Source: Pseudogemmatithrix spongiicola
Lineage (GTDB): Bacteria; Gemmatimonadota; Gemmatimonadetes; Gemmatimonadales; Gemmatimonadaceae
Length of the DNA stretch: 64,000 nucleotides
Direction: 5' to 3'
NCBI RefSeq assembly: GCF_030623445.1
Contig: NZ_CP130613.1
Coordinates: 2,666,001-2,730,000, forward strand
The notes beneath the pieces were generated by a model. That model did not search any database. It was not told the origin of the DNA and saw nothing but the letters and a program-made list of their open reading frames with translations. Below, piece after piece: positions 52,856 through 62,010 of the stretch (its first letter is position 1; the number at the start of each line of letters is the position of its first letter). The translations under genes and the position numbers were made by a program.

Positions 52856-53674
52856 GTGATCACCCGCGTCCTCATCGCCGACGACGAGCCCCTGGCCCGC
52901 GAGCGGCTGCGCGAGCTGCTGCGCAGCCTCGCCCCCGGCGCAGCGCTGCGCGAGGTCGGCGATGGCGGAGCCGCGGTGGAGGCCATCCGCGATTGGGCGC
53001 CGGACGCGGTGTTCCTCGACGTGCAGATGCCCGGCGGCGACGGGTTCGCCGTCGTCAGCGCGATCGGTGCGCAAGCCATGCCGCCGACCTGCTTCGTCAC
53101 CGCCTACGATGCCCACGCGCTGCGGGCCTTCGAGGTCGCCGCGGTGGACTACGTGCTCAAGCCCTTCGACGACGCGCGCTTCGAGGCCGCCTGGACGCGG
53201 CTGGCACAGGTGCACGCGGCGCGCAGCCTCGTCGACGAAGCGCGTCGCTTCAGTGCCCTGCTCGCGGCGGTGGCGGGTACCGCCGCCACGACGGGCGGCG
53301 GAGAGTCGGAGAACCCCGCCAGCGCTGCCACCGGGCGCTTCGCCGAGCGCTTGGTCATTCGCGACGGCGACCGCAGCTATCCGGTGCAGGTCAGCGACAT
53401 CCGCTGGATCCAGAGCGACGGCAACTACGTCGATCTCTTCACACCCGCCGGCCGCCACACGCTGCGCGAAACGCTGCAGGAACTCGAGCGCCGGCTCGAC
53501 CCCGCCCGCTTCGTGCGCATCCACCGCCGCGTCATCGTCGCGATCGACCAGATCAGGGAACTGCAGCCGTGGTTCGCGGGCGACCAAGTGCTCATCCTCC
53601 GCGACGGCACCAAGCTGCGCGTCTCGCGCACACGCCGCGAGGCGGTCGTGTCGCGGCTCGAGGGCCGCGGGTGA
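52856..53674 (+). CDS. LytTR family response regulator
   Basis: 272 residues from GTG 52856. A receiver (~1-120) has D55 in VFLDVQMPGG and a DYVLKPFDD loop. After an Ala/Gly linker, the LytTR DNA-binding domain (~168-268) shows RWIQSDGNYVDLFT and FVRIHRRVIVAIDQI. It should be phosphorylated by the kinase encoded directly after it, with a GTGA overlap. TAGGTTC stands shortly before the start. Confidence 0.92.
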   Translation: MITRVLIADDEPLARERLRELLRSLAPGAALREVGDGGAAVEAIRDWAPDAVFLDVQMPGGDGFAVVSAIGAQAMPPTCFVTAYDAHALRAFEVAAVDYVLKPFDDARFEAAWTRLAQVHAARSLVDEARRFSALLAAVAGTAATTGGGESENPASAATGRFAERLVIRDGDRSYPVQVSDIRWIQSDGNYVDLFTPAGRHTLRETLQELERRLDPARFVRIHRRVIVAIDQIRELQPWFAGDQVLILRDGTKLRVSRTRREAVVSRLEGRG

Positions 53675-54744
53675 ACCCGTCACGCCGGCTGCGCATCGCC
53701 ATCGTCGCGGTCTGGATCGTCCCCGCCCTCGTGGCGACGCTCGGCCTGCGCCTCGTTCCCTCACGCCTCAACCCCGACCTCGGCCTACTGCCGATCCTCG
53801 CGTCGCAGCTGCTCATCTGGCTACCGTGGGGCGTCTGGTCGTCATTGATCGCCGCGCTGGGCGAGCGCCTGCCCTTCGAACGCGGCGGACTGCTCCGCTC
53901 GCTGGCGGCGCATGCAGTGCTGGGAGTGTTCGTCGTCCTCGCGCAGATCGTGGTCATCTGGGCCGTCACGCTGGCCTTCGGCATGAACGAGCCGCGCAGT
54001 CTCGAGTCCACCCTCGTCATCGGCATCCGGCTCTACGGCGACTTGCTGCTCGTCATCTACTGCGCCGTCGTCGGGACCTTCGCGGGCCTGCGCTGGCAGC
54101 GCCAATGGCAGGCCGCCGCGCTGCAGGCGGCGCAGCTTCGCGAGGACGTCGCCCGCGCGAGCCTGCAGGCGCTGCGTGCGCAACTCAATCCGCACTTCCT
54201 GTTCAACGCGTTGAATGCGGTCGTGACGCTGATCGGCCGTGACCCCGCGCTTGCGCGCGACATGGTCGTGCGGCTCGCCGACCTGCTGCGGGCCACGCTC
54301 ACGGCGGGCGAGGCGCAGGAGACGTCGCTCGACCAGGAGCTCGACCTCACGCGCCGGTATCTCGAGATCGAGCAACTGCGCTTCGCCGATCGGCTCCGCG
54401 TGGAGTGGGTCATCGAACCCGGACTCGGGCATTGGCGCGTGCCCGCCTTCGCGCTGCAGCCCTTGGTCGAGAACGCCCTGCGCCACGGCCTCGCCCGGCG
54501 GCGCGCGCCGGGGACCGTGCAGATCATCGCGCGGCGTGACGACACAGTGCTCGAGCTCCGCGTGGGCAACGACGGGCCCGACGAGCCGGTCGATGCGGCG
54601 GCGACTGACGGCGCGGGCATCGCGGTCGGCAACCTGCGCGCCCGCTGCGAGCGGCTCTACGGCGCCGACGCCTCGCTGGCGCTGCAGCCGCGCGCCGACC
54701 GCGGCATGGACGCGATTCTCCGGCTGCCGCCGCGTTCGAGCTGA
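53671..54744 (+). CDS. LytS-like membrane sensor histidine kinase
   Basis: 357 residues. Four membrane helices fill residues ~8-140. Then a PF06580 kinase domain has the phospho-acceptor H175 in QLNPHFLFNAL and an ATPase domain with PLVENALRHGLA and GIAVGNLRARC. It partners the LytTR regulator encoded before it. The stimulus is unknown. No other partner is seen beside it. Confidence 0.92.
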   Translation: MNPSRRLRIAIVAVWIVPALVATLGLRLVPSRLNPDLGLLPILASQLLIWLPWGVWSSLIAALGERLPFERGGLLRSLAAHAVLGVFVVLAQIVVIWAVTLAFGMNEPRSLESTLVIGIRLYGDLLLVIYCAVVGTFAGLRWQRQWQAAALQAAQLREDVARASLQALRAQLNPHFLFNALNAVVTLIGRDPALARDMVVRLADLLRATLTAGEAQETSLDQELDLTRRYLEIEQLRFADRLRVEWVIEPGLGHWRVPAFALQPLVENALRHGLARRRAPGTVQIIARRDDTVLELRVGNDGPDEPVDAAATDGAGIAVGNLRARCERLYGADASLALQPRADRGMDAILRLPPRSS

Positions 54745-54750
54745 CGCGAG

Positions 54751-56433
54751 CTACTGCGGCAACGGCACGGAGCGCAGGACCACGGGCGGCAGCGCGCGCT
54801 CGTGCGCGCGGCGCTCTCCCGTCTCGGTCCAGAACGGCCACGCGCTCGACGCCACATACACGAACCGGTCCCCGAGCACGACGCCCACCGTCATCTCGCC
54901 CTCGAGATCGCTCGGCGCATCCAGGACGTCCGCGCCGGTGAGCGCGCGCCCGGCCGCATCCAGCCGGACCCGCATCACGCGATTCGGCGTCGAACCGTTG
55001 TGGATCGCGATCAGCGCGCCGGCATGCACCCGCAGGCCATCCACCCCGCGCAACGTGCGGCCATCCGCCGCCGTCAACGGCGCGAGGGAGTCCGTCGCGA
55101 GATCCCAGCGAAAGAGACCGCGCGACCAGTCGGCCACGTACGCCACATCACCCGTGGCCGTCACGGCGATGCCCTGCGGGGAGCGGAGCAGCGCGCTGCG
55201 CACCGTCTCAAGCTCCGCGGCATTACGGCGCAGGCGATACAGCACGCCGCGCAAGCCGTCACTCACGAGCACGCTGCCGTCCGGCGCGAGCGCGATCTCG
55301 CCGGGCATGCCGTCGCCGGCGCCGAGGCGGAGCCGACGGCGCAGCGCCCCATCGGGATACGAGACCTCGAGCAGCTCGGCGACGACGCCCTCATCGGCTG
55401 CCCGAGGCGCCATGTGAGGCAGCCGCGCGGTCGTCAGCCAGACGGCCGCGCGCGCCGAGTCGAACACCGCGCCCATCACGGCGCCCACGTTCGCGTCTGC
55501 GCCGAGCAGCCAGCGCCGCGACCCTGTGGGCGATACGACGAGCACATCGCGATGCCGCAGGCTCGTGATGAGCAGCGTGCCATCGCGTGGATCCGCGGCG
55601 AGGCCCTCGGCGAAAAACAACGTGTCGGAATCGATGACCCGCGCGTCCGGGGACTGCGCGAGCGGGAGCTCCGCGTCGATGCCGGGCCGCGCCGGCGTCC
55701 GGTCGAGCGCCACGCGGGCCGCCGCCTGCAAGCGACGCACCCGCACGCTGTCGGACCCACCGCCAGGGATACGCGGCGGCAGCGACTCCGGCGGGATGCC
55801 GAGCATACGTTCGATCAGCACCACGGCCGCGAGATACGTGCCCTCGCGATTCGCGTGCAGGCCGTCGCTGCTGTACGGATCGAGCGGCGGCGTGGCGGCG
55901 AGCGCCGCCGTGAACGCGTCACCGGCGGGGGCGAGGATGCCCTCGGTGACGGTCGCCGCCGTGGCATAGCTCAGGAGCGCCGCCGCGGCGTCGAAGCGGC
56001 GACCGCTCGACGGCCAGATCTGGTAGAACACCGGCTCGGCGCCCGCCGTGCGAATGTGCGGCGCCCAGGCCCGCGCCCAGGTCTGCAGGTGAACCTGCGA
56101 TTCGGGCAGCGCCGAGGTGCCCTGCTGCAGCACGACCCAGCGCCACGCCGATCCCGCCAGCGCCTCGTGCACCACGCCAGTCGCGTAGTGATCGGACAGC
56201 GCGTAGTTCGCCTCGGCGACGCTGGCCACGCGCAGGCCGGTGTCACCCATGCTCCGGGCGAGGTCGCGCACCATGCGCGGCAGGTCGTTGGTGTACGTGT
56301 GCGAGTTGCCGACGAAGAGGATGTTGCGCGTGCCCGGCAGGCGCGGCGGGTCGCGCTGCGGCTCGAGCAGCTCGAGACATCCGGCAGCCAGGGGCGCACA
56401 GAGCGCGATCGGGAGCATGAGGGCGGGTCGCAT
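54751..56433 (-). CDS. SGNH-hydrolase and beta-propeller fusion lipoprotein
   Basis: 560 residues. The leader ends in LAAGC (C19). Residues ~35-230 have an SGNH-like domain: the block I serine is S44 in FVGNSHTY, and the DxxH pair is in SSDGLHANREG. From ~290 an NHL/SMP-30-like propeller follows, with repeated blades such as AEGLAADPRDGTLLI, PGEIALAPDGSVLVSDG and SPQGIAVTATGDVAYVADW. It may be an esterase placed on a sugar- or lactone-binding propeller. Substrate unknown. Confidence 0.8.
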   Translation of the reverse strand: MRPALMLPIALCAPLAAGCLELLEPQRDPPRLPGTRNILFVGNSHTYTNDLPRMVRDLARSMGDTGLRVASVAEANYALSDHYATGVVHEALAGSAWRWVVLQQGTSALPESQVHLQTWARAWAPHIRTAGAEPVFYQIWPSSGRRFDAAAALLSYATAATVTEGILAPAGDAFTAALAATPPLDPYSSDGLHANREGTYLAAVVLIERMLGIPPESLPPRIPGGGSDSVRVRRLQAAARVALDRTPARPGIDAELPLAQSPDARVIDSDTLFFAEGLAADPRDGTLLITSLRHRDVLVVSPTGSRRWLLGADANVGAVMGAVFDSARAAVWLTTARLPHMAPRAADEGVVAELLEVSYPDGALRRRLRLGAGDGMPGEIALAPDGSVLVSDGLRGVLYRLRRNAAELETVRSALLRSPQGIAVTATGDVAYVADWSRGLFRWDLATDSLAPLTAADGRTLRGVDGLRVHAGALIAIHNGSTPNRVMRVRLDAAGRALTGADVLDAPSDLEGEMTVGVVLGDRFVYVASSAWPFWTETGERRAHERALPPVVLRSVPLPQ

Positions 56434-56549
56434 GCATACAGCATGCGACGCAGATTTCGGATGCGCGCTCCGGCAGGGACGGACCGCGCACGCCGCGGGA
56501 CCGACCGCACCGGCCACCGCGGCGCTGAACGCCATCCACCGGAGTCCGC

Positions 56550-57077
56550 GTGACCGACGACCTGCGCTATCCCATCGGCCCGTGGCGGCCGCCGACGTCC
56601 GCCGTCACGCCCGAGTGGCGTGCGAACCACATCCGCGACATCGCCGAACTGCCGGCGCAGATGCGGGCCGCCGTCGCGGGCCTGGATGACCGCCAGCTCG
56701 ACACGCCCTACCGGCCCGGCGGCTGGACGCTGCGCCAAGTGGTGCACCATGTCGCCGACTCGCACGCCAACGGCTTCATCCGCCAGAAGCTGGCGCTCAC
56801 GGAGTCGAACCCCACCGTGAAGCCGTACGACGAGGAGCGGTGGGCCGAGCTGCCGGATGCACAGCTGCCGATCGATGTCTCGCTGCGCATGCTCGACGCG
56901 ATCCACGAGCGTTGGGCCGCGCTGCTGCGGGCACTACGGCCCGAGCGCTTCAGCGCGCCGTACCAGCATCCGCAGTCGGGGCCGCAGACGCTCGACAGCT
57001 CGCTGTCGAACTACAGCTGGCACGGGCGGCACCACGTGGCGCACATCACGGCGTTGCGAGTGCGCCAGAGCTGGTAG
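56550..57077 (+). CDS. DinB/YfiT-like metal-dependent protein
   Basis: 175 residues forming a four-helix DinB bundle. Metal-binding histidines are in VVHHVADSHANGF and in HGRHHVAHITALR. The N-terminal YPIGPWRPPT is typical of the YfiT (bacillithiol transferase-like) branch. It probably moves a thiol or small group between metabolites. Start GTG 56550, 116 bases from the divergent SGNH gene. Confidence 0.88.
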   Translation: MTDDLRYPIGPWRPPTSAVTPEWRANHIRDIAELPAQMRAAVAGLDDRQLDTPYRPGGWTLRQVVHHVADSHANGFIRQKLALTESNPTVKPYDEERWAELPDAQLPIDVSLRMLDAIHERWAALLRALRPERFSAPYQHPQSGPQTLDSSLSNYSWHGRHHVAHITALRVRQSW

Positions 57078-57836
57078 TCAGGGCAGCGCCACTTCCGTCA
57101 TGTAGCGCACCACGCCGTTCGGTTGGTGCACCTCACCGGCGACCATGTACGGCGATTCATCGACCATGAACCACACGGCGAGCAGCGTCGGGTCGCCGTA
57201 GCGCCGCTCCTCGATGCGCCACGCGTTCCAGTCCTTGCCCTCTACAGGCGTGCGTTCGCGCCCGACCACGGTGAAGACGCGCCGCTCGGTGCGCTGCATG
57301 TTCGGCCCCCACATCGGCGCGACGATCACGAGGCCCGGCTGGAGGCGCATCGCCATCGGCACCAGATCGCTGGCCGAGGCCACGTAGCCCGGCTGGTCGA
57401 GCTCGACCGCGACAGGCACGAAATCCGGCGTGTTCACCTTCCGACGCCCGGTGACCTGTGTGCCGTCGAGCCGGAGCTGGACCTCGATGCCGTCGCTGCC
57501 GAAGCGGTGATACGCGTACGGCTGCAGTGTGCGCGCGTCGTAGGTCTGTCGGATCTCCCAGGTGCTGCGCGGACCGTTCACCGGCATCTGCGTGCCGATC
57601 GTCACCCATCGGTGCACGGCGCGGCCCGCGGAGTCGCCGTGCAGGAGCTCGTTGGTCCATTCGGCCACCACCGGGCCGTCCGGCGCGCCGAGGCGTACGG
57701 TGACCTTGGCGCGGTGCGGCGCGTAGATGCGCGCGTCGACCTGGGGTGCGCCCATCGTGAGGAACACGGTGTCCGGCGCCGTCAGCGGAACGGACAGGGG
57801 CGCGACAACGGCGAGCGCGGCAAGGACTGCAAGCAC
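57078..57836 (-). CDS. Secreted protein resembling DUF3108, unknown
   Basis: 252 residues from GTG 57836, with AGGAGA in place. A signal peptide (~1-20) is followed by beta strands: VTVRLGAPDGPVVAEWTN, VQLRLDGTQVTGRRK and a C-terminal half rich in tryptophan and arginine (WRIEERRYGD, WFMVDESPY). The fold style recalls DUF3108/LolA-like barrels. It converges with the DinB gene. Function unknown. Confidence 0.65.
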   Translation of the reverse strand: MLAVLAALAVVAPLSVPLTAPDTVFLTMGAPQVDARIYAPHRAKVTVRLGAPDGPVVAEWTNELLHGDSAGRAVHRWVTIGTQMPVNGPRSTWEIRQTYDARTLQPYAYHRFGSDGIEVQLRLDGTQVTGRRKVNTPDFVPVAVELDQPGYVASASDLVPMAMRLQPGLVIVAPMWGPNMQRTERRVFTVVGRERTPVEGKDWNAWRIEERRYGDPTLLAVWFMVDESPYMVAGEVHQPNGVVRYMTEVALP

Positions 57837-57934
57837 GGGCGTCTCCTGGCGGGGTTACCCGTTGAGACGGGCACCGGCCGCAAAGGGTTTCCGGCCGCGC
57901 GCGCGGCCGCGGGGGCCGGGTCCCGGAAACACGA

Positions 57935-57960
57935 ACGGCGCGAACCGAAGTTCGCGCCGT
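57935..57960 (-). terminator. Terminator with a cUUCGg loop after tRNA-Ala
   Basis: A perfect 11-base stem with a four-base loop; on the minus strand the loop is C(TTCG)G, the stable tetraloop. It lies 110 bases beyond the tRNA-Ala 3' end. A second large hairpin (arms GTTTCCGG/CCGGAAAC at 57887-57930) follows. The rest of 57837-58069 holds nothing recognisable. Confidence 0.6.
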
Positions 57961-58069
57961 CTCAGGAAATCCCTGCAGGGTGCCTCGCACGCCGTCATTG
58001 GAACTCTACGTCCTACCGATCGGCGGCGGGCTTACTTCCTGCAAGGGGGGAAACCTTGGTCCTGCCTAT

Positions 58070-58141
58070 GGAGCTGAGGGGGATCGAACCCCTGACCTCT
58101 GCAGTGCGATTGCAGCGCTCTCCCAGCTGAGCTACAGCCCC
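58070..58141 (-). tRNA. tRNA-Ala (CGC)
   Basis: 72 bases on the minus strand: acceptor GGGGCTG/CAGCTCC (with one G-T pair), D arm GCTC/GAGC, anticodon stem CTGCA/TGCAG with loop ATCGCAC (anticodon CGC), T arm AGGGG-TTCGATC-CCCCT. CCA is not encoded. Confidence 0.95.
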
Positions 58142-58168
58142 GAAGCGCGTGTGGGTCAGGCCCCTGTC

Positions 58169-58197
58169 GTCCTACCTACCCTAGACGACCCGAGCAA
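58169..58197 (-). promoter_or_regulatory. tRNA-Ala promoter
   Basis: TTGCTC (58197-58192), 17-base spacer, TAGGAC (58174-58169) on the minus strand, about 28 bases before the tRNA. Same -35 and spacing as tRNA-Gln. Confidence 0.6.
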
Positions 58198-58306
58198 GTT
58201 CCCGTCACGCATACGGCCCCGCCCGGTGTGGCTGGGGCGAGGCCGCCGAACGCAGTAAACTAGCGGCAGCGGGAACCCTGCGCCACCCCCTGCCCTTCCT
58301 CTGAGC

Positions 58307-59734
58307 GTGACCGCCAAGATCCCGCTCCATCGCCTCGAGTCCGAGTACGTCCGTGGCCAGCTCTCCCTGCGCCGCCGCGACGCCAACCAGGCCGACCTCC
58401 GCCCGACAGGCGAGTACGTGCTGTACTGGATGCAGGCCACGCATCGCTTCGAGGACAACTGGGCCCTGCGCTACGCCGTCCTGCAGGCCGACGCGATGGG
58501 CAAACCGCTGCTCATCCACCAAGGCCTCGATCCGACCTACGAGCACGCCAACGACCGCATCCACACGGTCATCCTCGAGAACGCCGTGGCGCTGCATCGT
58601 CGCGCGGCCAAGCTGGGACTGCGCTACCAGTTCGTGCTCCGCCGCCGCCGCGACGACGACCGTCGCGTGGTCGATCGCCTGGCCGCTCGGGCCACCCTCG
58701 TGGTCACGGATCTCTTTCCCACGGCGGGGATCGCCGCGCGTACCGCGCGGTTCGCGGAGCGCTGCCCGGTGCGCGTCGTCGAGGTCGAATCGCACTGCAT
58801 CGTGCCGTTCGGCAACTTCGTGAAGGAAGAGTACGCGGCGCGTACCATCCGTCCGAAGATCGCCAAGGTGCTCGACCACGCGCTCGAACCCGTCGAGGAC
58901 CGCGGGCCCCGCGCCAAGTTTCCGCAGGCGCTGTGGGATTCCCTCGAGGTGGAGCGCCTCGACCTCGAGGCGCTCGATGTTCGCGCCGCTGTGGCCAGCT
59001 GTGAGATCGACCACGCGGTTCCGCCCGTGCCCTTCCCCAGCGGATTGGACGGTGCCCGCGCGCGGCTCGCGGCCTTCTGCGCCGGCGCACTCGCCGACTA
59101 CGCCGAGCGCCGCAACGAGCCCTCCGACACCGAGGGCAGCTCGCGGCTCTCGCCCTACCTGCACTTCGGGCAGATCTCCGCCGCCGAGGTACTGCGCACC
59201 GTGCGCGCCGCGGGCCACAAGGCCTCGGCCGAGAAGTTCGCCGATGAGTTGGTCACCTGGCGCGAGCTCGCGTTCAATTTCTGCGTCCGAAATCCCCATC
59301 ACGGCAAGCTCAAGGGCCTGCCCGACTGGGTGCACCGCTCGATGGAGAAGCACAAGGACGATCCGCGCGAGGCCATCTACTCCCTGGAGCAGCTGGAACG
59401 GGCCGAAACGCACGACGAGCTGTGGAACGCCGCCCAGCGCGAGATCGTAAGCACGGGCTACATGCACAACGTGACGCGCATGCTTTGGGGCAAGTCGGTG
59501 CTGCTCTGGACGGCGCGCTACAAGCATGCGCTCGAGCATCTGATCCTGCTCAACAACAAGTACGGCCTCGACGGACGCGACCCCTCGAGCTACGGCGGCA
59601 TCCAGTGGTGCTTCGGCAAGTTCGACCGGCCGTGGTTCGACAAGCCCGTCTTCGGCGTGATCCGACCGATGTCCCTGGCCCGGGCGCGGGAGAAGTTCGA
59701 CGCCGAGGCGTATATCCGGATGTTTCCGCGGTAA
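58307..59734 (+). CDS. Deoxyribodipyrimidine photolyase, class II
   Basis: 475 residues from GTG 58307. The N-terminal alpha/beta part contains LYWMQATHRFEDNWAL, the class II signature, and HANDRIHTVILE. The C-terminal FAD-binding helical part has LSPYLHFGQISA, TWRELAFNFC, STGYMHNVTRMLWGKS and YGGIQWCFGKFDRPW. It repairs UV-made cyclobutane pyrimidine dimers with blue light. It stands alone, with about 165 bases of upstream sequence that also hold the tRNA-Ala promoter on the other strand. Confidence 0.93.
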   Translation: MTAKIPLHRLESEYVRGQLSLRRRDANQADLRPTGEYVLYWMQATHRFEDNWALRYAVLQADAMGKPLLIHQGLDPTYEHANDRIHTVILENAVALHRRAAKLGLRYQFVLRRRRDDDRRVVDRLAARATLVVTDLFPTAGIAARTARFAERCPVRVVEVESHCIVPFGNFVKEEYAARTIRPKIAKVLDHALEPVEDRGPRAKFPQALWDSLEVERLDLEALDVRAAVASCEIDHAVPPVPFPSGLDGARARLAAFCAGALADYAERRNEPSDTEGSSRLSPYLHFGQISAAEVLRTVRAAGHKASAEKFADELVTWRELAFNFCVRNPHHGKLKGLPDWVHRSMEKHKDDPREAIYSLEQLERAETHDELWNAAQREIVSTGYMHNVTRMLWGKSVLLWTARYKHALEHLILLNNKYGLDGRDPSSYGGIQWCFGKFDRPWFDKPVFGVIRPMSLARAREKFDAEAYIRMFPR

Positions 59735-59739
59735 CTGCA

Positions 59740-59876
59740 TTCACCACGAAGGCACGAAGACACGAAGGCCTCAAATGCGCGTCTCGGCGTGGGTCAGTCG
59801 CGGCCGCATGCTGTGGCAGTGCTCACGACACGCGCGCCGGCCGATTTCCTTCTTGACTTCGTGCCTTCGTGGTGAA
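59740..59876. repeat. Intergenic inverted-repeat element, copy 2
   Basis: Ends TTCACCACGAAGGCACGAAG (59740-59759) and its exact inverted copy (59857-59876), 20 of 20. The same ends, with one change, flank 43238-43358, but the ~100-base centres differ. A reading frame that runs from 59775 into the next gene only adds this repeat and is not real. Confidence 0.82.
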
Positions 59877-59900
59877 AAGCAGTTGTCACTAGCTTTCCGA

Positions 59901-60866
59901 ATGCACGAAAACCTCCTGCCGAGCGCCGAGGAGATCCGCGCCGCGTACGCGCGGATCGCGCCGCATGTGCTGCGGACGCCGCTGGTGCACGACGCCGAGC
60001 TCTCGGCACGCGTCGGCGGCACGGTGCTGCTCAAGCTCGAATGCCTGCAGCACGGCGGCTCGTTCAAGCTGCGCGGTGCGCTCAATGCGGTGATGAGCCT
60101 CGAGCCCTCCGCGCGGGCCAATGGCATCGTCGCATCATCCGCCGGCAACCACGGCATCGGCGTCGCCATGGCCGCCCAGCGACTCGGCGTGCGGGCCACC
60201 GTGTTCGTGCCAAGTACCGCACCAGCAGTAAAGCGCGACAAGATCGCGGCGCTCGGCGCGATCGTCGACGCCTCGCAGCCGAGCTACGATGCCGCCGAGG
60301 ATGCGGCGAAGGCGTTTGCGGCTCGCACCGGCGCGACCTTCGTGAGCCCCTGCACCGGCCGCAACCTGCTCGCCGGCGCCGGCACCGTCGCGCTGGAGAT
60401 CTTTGACGAGCGGCCGGAGACCGTCACGCTCGTCGTGTGCGTGGGCGGCGGCGGACTGGTGGGTGGCATGGGTGGCTTCGTGCGCGACGCCGCGCCGCAG
60501 GTGCGCGTGCTGGCGGCGCAGTCCATCAAGACCAACGCGATGGCACTGGCGCTCGCCGCCGGCCATGCGGTCGACATTCCCGACGAACCGACGCTCTGCG
60601 ATGGACTCGCCGGACGCGTGGACGCCGAGATGTACGCGCAGGGCAAGGCGGCCATCGACGAGATCGCCACTGTCGAGGAGTCGGACGTGGCCGCGGCCAT
60701 GCGATTCCTGCATCGGCAACACGGCCTCGTGGTCGAAGGGTCGGGTGCGGTCGGCGTCGCGGCGCTGCTCCGCGGCGCGCTGAAGCCCTCGGCATTCCCT
60801 GTCGCGGTGACCGTCAGCGGCGCGAACATCGAACGTGGGCGCTTCGAAGCGCTGCTCGCGGGCTAA
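59901..60866 (+). CDS. Threonine/serine dehydratase-like PLP enzyme
   Basis: 321 residues, start ATG 59901. It is a fold-type II PLP enzyme: K56 in GGSFKLRGA forms the aldimine, SSAGNHGIGVA binds the substrate, and CVGGGGLVGGM holds the phosphate. There is no C-terminal ACT regulatory domain, so it is the short catabolic type (threonine/serine dehydratase or racemase). It removes ammonia from hydroxy amino acids. The upstream sequence is the inverted repeat. Confidence 0.9.
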   Translation: MHENLLPSAEEIRAAYARIAPHVLRTPLVHDAELSARVGGTVLLKLECLQHGGSFKLRGALNAVMSLEPSARANGIVASSAGNHGIGVAMAAQRLGVRATVFVPSTAPAVKRDKIAALGAIVDASQPSYDAAEDAAKAFAARTGATFVSPCTGRNLLAGAGTVALEIFDERPETVTLVVCVGGGGLVGGMGGFVRDAAPQVRVLAAQSIKTNAMALALAAGHAVDIPDEPTLCDGLAGRVDAEMYAQGKAAIDEIATVEESDVAAAMRFLHRQHGLVVEGSGAVGVAALLRGALKPSAFPVAVTVSGANIERGRFEALLAG

Positions 60867-60867
60867 C

Positions 60868-61965
60868 GTGCACGTGAGACGGTGGTCCCGTCTGCTGGCG
60901 CTGGCCGCAGCCGCGGCGTGCTCGAACGATACGCCGACCGCGGCGACGCCTGGTCCCGCGTGGCATTTTCCATCCAGCGATGCCAGTTGGGCCACCGTGC
61001 GCCCGGTCGAGGCGGGCTTCGACTCCACCGCGTTGGCCGCCGCGCTCGACTGGGCGGGAGAGCAGAACAGCAGTGCGGTCGTCGTGGCCTGGCGCGGTCG
61101 CATCGTCGCCGAGCGCTACTGGAACGGCTGGACCAGCCAGACCCGCGGCCCCTACTTCTCGGCCGGAAAGACCATCACGGCCGCGCTGACGCTGGACCTC
61201 GTCAGCGACGGCGCGCTGGCTTTGTCAGACGCGGTGTCGACGCACCTCGGCGCCGGCTGGTCGCGCGCCGGGACCGCGGAGGACAGCATCACGGTCCGAC
61301 ACCTCCTCGCGATGGCCTCGGGCACCGACGACTCCTTGCGGCGCATCGTCGCGCCGTCGGCCAACCGGTTCTACTACAACAATCCGGCGTACTATCAGAT
61401 GTTCGGCGTCGCAGCGGCAGCGGGGAGCGCGACGTTCCCGCAGCTGGTGCAGCAGCGCATCCTCACGCCGATCGGCATGTCGCGCACGCTGTTGATCGCC
61501 AACGAGGACACGGGTGAGCCGGGGTTCGTCTTCGTGGGCTCGGCGCGCGACTTCGCACGCTTCGGCATCCTGACGCTCAATCACGGACGCTGGAACGGCG
61601 CGCAGCTCGTGGCCGACAGCGCCTTGCTCGCGCGCGCACGGCAGCCATCCGGTACGGACAACCTCTCGTACGGCTGGCTCTGGTGGCTGAACGGCGGCGC
61701 GTCACACCGGACGCCGGGCTCGTATCTCCTGCCCACGAATGCCGGCCCGATGTTCCCAGCCGCGCCCGTGGATCTCGCCGCCGCGCTCGGGCTGGATGAC
61801 AAGAAACTCTACGTCGTCCCCTCGCTCGACCTCGTCGTCGTGCGGCTGGGAGACCGAGCGCCCATCTCCGGCGCCGTGAGCCCGGCGGCCGTATCCAGCT
61901 TCGACAACGCGTTCTGGACGCGCCTGATGCTGGCGCGGCCTGGTACCGGCGCAGGGCTGCGCTAG
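60868..61965 (+). CDS. Serine beta-lactamase/esterase-like lipoprotein
   Basis: 365 residues from GTG 60868, one base after the previous stop. A lipobox ends at C18. The class C beta-lactamase fold shows S98-x-x-K101 (SAGK) and Y169-x-N171 (YYN) with GTDDSLRR between. The third KTG-like box is not clear. Most proteins of this kind are esterases or D-amino peptidases and not resistance enzymes. It is anchored outside the inner membrane. Confidence 0.86.
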   Translation: MHVRRWSRLLALAAAAACSNDTPTAATPGPAWHFPSSDASWATVRPVEAGFDSTALAAALDWAGEQNSSAVVVAWRGRIVAERYWNGWTSQTRGPYFSAGKTITAALTLDLVSDGALALSDAVSTHLGAGWSRAGTAEDSITVRHLLAMASGTDDSLRRIVAPSANRFYYNNPAYYQMFGVAAAAGSATFPQLVQQRILTPIGMSRTLLIANEDTGEPGFVFVGSARDFARFGILTLNHGRWNGAQLVADSALLARARQPSGTDNLSYGWLWWLNGGASHRTPGSYLLPTNAGPMFPAAPVDLAAALGLDDKKLYVVPSLDLVVVRLGDRAPISGAVSPAAVSSFDNAFWTRLMLARPGTGAGLR

Positions 61966-62010
61966 GCTCTGCACGGGGCGTTGTCACCGTCAGGCCTTAG
62001 ATTTGCCGGG

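Noticed and set aside
59775-59900. N-terminal extension of the PLP dehydratase from ATG 59775
   Set aside because: The added 42 residues are encoded by the inverted-repeat element; the family starts at ATG 59901.
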